Shown: one piece after another, positions 62,605 to 64,000 of the stretch
Position numbering within the stretch: the stretch's first letter is position 1
Layout of the letters: each line of letters begins with the position of its first letter
NCBI GenBank assembly: GCA_910587815.1
Contig: CAJUNK010000006.1
Location: 1 to 64,000, forward strand
Length of the DNA: 64,000 bases
Reading direction: 5' to 3'
Source of the DNA: Candidatus Gastranaerophilales bacterium
Lineage (GTDB): Bacteria; Cyanobacteriota; Vampirovibrionia; Gastranaerophilales; Gastranaerophilaceae
Made by a program: the position numbers and the translations under genes
The notes under the pieces: generated by a model
The model's database searches: none
The model's input: only the letters and a program-made list of their open reading frames with translations
What the model was told of the DNA's origin: nothing

Positions 62605-63273
62605 ATGGGCTGTTTAAAGGGAATAATCCGCTTAATTGTTATAATTCTTGTTATTATGGGCTTTTTCTATTTTGATGGTCCAGGGTTCATAAAAGAAAGA
62701 ATTGATGAATACAGAAGCCCTGCAAAAGAAGTCTTGGTACAAGATGAAAAAGATTTTGGAAATTTAGCCTACACTTCTGATGATTATAAAATTCAAAGAT
62801 CAATTACAATGGGCGGAAAAAGAAAACTTTTAATCACCCACATCCCAAGCAGCCAAAAAATCAGCCTTATTGATATAGGAAACACTACAACGATAAATCA
62901 GGCAGATTTTTACAGCACAAAAATTGATCTTAAATTATATCAAATTATGGATACTGTAAAAAATTATTCTGCGGGAATAAAAGATATTGAAATCACCCAA
63001 AGAGGCACTATTCTTGCAAAAGGAAAAATTGTGCCTTATGTAAATTTCAGTGCAAAATTAAAAATTTTCCCTTTAATTAAGGTAAATGGTACAATTGCAG
63101 CCTATAACACTAAAAATGCAGATGATGGAATTGTAACAAAAATTGGCAAAAAAATTATGCAAACCAAAGAAGATACATCAACAAAAATTGTGCTTTCTGC
63201 AAAAATCTTTAATAATTACAAATTTAATATTACTGAAGATTTGATAAAATCAATAAGTTTTATAGGCATATAG
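62605..63273 (+). CDS. membrane-anchored hypothetical protein
   Basis: A 222-residue protein with a short N-terminus, one strong hydrophobic helix (about 7-24, IIRLIVIILVIMGFFYF), and an extracytoplasmic beta-rich domain (IQRSITMGGKRKLLITHIP; TTINQADFYSTKIDLKLYQIMD; LSAKIFNNYKFNIT). The topology matches small DUF-type envelope proteins, but no family is recognised. A GTAGGAGGATT site precedes the ATG. It is followed closely by comM on the same strand and diverges from mutS. Confidence 0.7.
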   Translation: MGCLKGIIRLIVIILVIMGFFYFDGPGFIKERIDEYRSPAKEVLVQDEKDFGNLAYTSDDYKIQRSITMGGKRKLLITHIPSSQKISLIDIGNTTTINQADFYSTKIDLKLYQIMDTVKNYSAGIKDIEITQRGTILAKGKIVPYVNFSAKLKIFPLIKVNGTIAAYNTKNADDGIVTKIGKKIMQTKEDTSTKIVLSAKIFNNYKFNITEDLIKSISFIGI

Positions 63274-63290
63274 GAATTAATTAATTTTTT

Positions 63291-64000
63291 ATGGTAGTAA
63301 AAATTTTAAGCGCCGCAACAATCGGCCTTGATGTATTTAAAATAGAGGTAGAGATTGATATTACAAATTCTCTGCCTCAAATTTCAATCATAGGTCTTGG
63401 GGATGCTGCAATTTCTGAAGCAAAGGAAAGATTAAAGCTTGCCATAAAAAATTCAGGATACACCTTTCCGCAAACAAAAGTGGTTATAAACCTTGCCCCT
63501 GCTGATTTAAAAAAAGAAGGTGCTGCATACGACCTTGCAATGGCAGTAGGCATCCTTGAAAAAGAAGGAATAATAAAAGAAAATTTCACATCTTTAGATA
63601 GCAGCTGCACTTGGCAAAACACCAATACCGCATTTTTAGGGGAACTTTCTCTAGATGGCAGCATAAAACCTGTTTATGGCGTGCTTCCTATTGTTTTTGG
63701 ATTAAAAAATTTAGGAATTAAAAAAGTTATAATCCCTTTTGATAATTTAAAAGAGGCCAGTTTTGCAGATGATATTGAGGTTTTGGGGGCAAAAAATTTA
63801 AATGAAGTTGTAATGCATCTAAATGATAACGAGCCGTTAAATACTATTAGGCAGAAAATATCTGATTTTATAAAATGCGACAAAGAATATAGCGCCGATT
63901 TTAAATATGTCAAAGGACAAAAATTTGCAAAACGTGCACTTGAAATAGCAGCCGCAGGGGCGCACAATGTGCTTATGTCAGGAAGTCCAGGCTCTGGCAA
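63291..64000 (+). CDS. comM: ComM/YifB-family magnesium-chelatase-like ATPase (5' part, cut by window end)
   Basis: This frame runs off the right edge. The first 236 residues match the YifB/ComM family: start MVVKILSAATIGLDVF, the ITNSLPQISIIGLGDAAISEAKERLKLAIKNSGY segment, VVINLAPADLKKEGAAYDLAMAVGIL, and FLGELSLDGSIKPVYGVLP. The sequence stops within the P-loop region (HNVLMSGSPGSG). ComM is a branch-migration helicase in natural transformation. The start has no Shine-Dalgarno sequence. The AAA+ domain lies outside the window. Confidence 0.93.
   Translation, partial: MVVKILSAATIGLDVFKIEVEIDITNSLPQISIIGLGDAAISEAKERLKLAIKNSGYTFPQTKVVINLAPADLKKEGAAYDLAMAVGILEKEGIIKENFTSLDSSCTWQNTNTAFLGELSLDGSIKPVYGVLPIVFGLKNLGIKKVIIPFDNLKEASFADDIEVLGAKNLNEVVMHLNDNEPLNTIRQKISDFIKCDKEYSADFKYVKGQKFAKRALEIAAAGAHNVLMSGSPGSG

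Noticed and set aside
1..64000. tRNA, rRNA or CRISPR arrays.
   Set aside because: No T-loop GTTCRANNC with a matching acceptor stem and no regular short direct-repeat array was noticed. The scan was by eye, so a tRNA could be missed.

Overview
The window is AT-rich, densely coding chromosome from a Gram-negative bacterium. LpxK, a complete MlaD/MlaF/MlaE-type lipid transporter, an OprP-like porin and SecD/SecF show an outer membrane with lipid A. The base composition, the many short proteins with an N-terminal Phe-Gly motif, and host-interaction-type proteins (tyrosine phosphatase, cysteine protease, GNAT, EF-hand) suggest a gut Candidatus Gastranaerophilales/Vampirovibrionia (Melainabacteria) relative. 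That placement is inference from overall character; no rRNA gene is present to prove it. The genetic code is standard.

Layout. 1-1670: three GC-richer, start-less copies of one Cys/Gly/Tyr-rich domain (silent cassettes C1-C3), with a small XRE regulator and a divergent 60-residue ORF across a perfect operator. 1704-15768 (+): pnp, lipoprotein, TadE-like and TadG-like proteins, polA, small secreted protein, priA, a double SF1 helicase and its RecB-like nuclease. 15801-20053 (-): tail of the spc ribosomal operon (rpsE-rpmD-rplO-secY-adk-map), detached from its usual upstream and downstream genes. 20255-23693 (-): der-plsY-malic enzyme. 23794-25773 (+): a large repeat protein. 25800-32641 (-): serA-mlaE-mlaF-mlaD-lpxK-metF. 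32774-40021 (-): double GNAT protein, ribBA, ribE, small FG proteins, a candidate type I toxin-antitoxin locus, fmt-like gene, nusA and rimP. 40205-44068: porin (+), XRE/zinc-ribbon regulator, secF and secD (-). 44665-48369 (+): cell-wall amidase, murI, membrane-anchored phosphatase. 48370-49184: non-coding region with a fourth cassette (C4). 49185-54111 (+): grpE, dnaJ, beta-propeller protein, O-methyltransferase, and a frame-broken FG cysteine-protease gene. 54242-64000: gltX (-), hom-thrC (+), EF-hand protein, two membrane proteins, mutS (-), membrane-anchored protein, and the 5' part of comM (+).

Most genes are housekeeping: replication and repair (polA, priA, mutS, helicase-nuclease), RNA turnover and transcription (pnp, nusA), translation (rpsE, rpmD, rplO, map, gltX, fmt-like, rimP), secretion (secY, secD, secF), envelope (lpxK, mla genes, plsY, amidase, murI) and metabolism (ribBA/ribE, serA, metF, hom/thrC, malic enzyme).

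The most unusual content is (1) the dispersed silent-cassette family, which looks like a donor set for antigenic or ligand variation of a surface protein expressed elsewhere; (2) a compact locus at about 37.05-37.32 kb with all the parts of a type I toxin-antitoxin system: a 23-residue hydrophobic peptide with a perfect Shine-Dalgarno, a convergent antisense RNA with its own promoter and terminator, short direct repeats, and 5'-3' complementarity in the toxin mRNA; (3) a shared N-terminal signal-like motif (MKI..V..Y ... SFG.K) on unrelated proteins, one of which is split by a frameshift; (4) a helicase made of a decayed plus an intact UvrD-like unit, next to a separate PD-(D/E)XK nuclease; and (5) leader hairpins and leaderless promoters in several operons.
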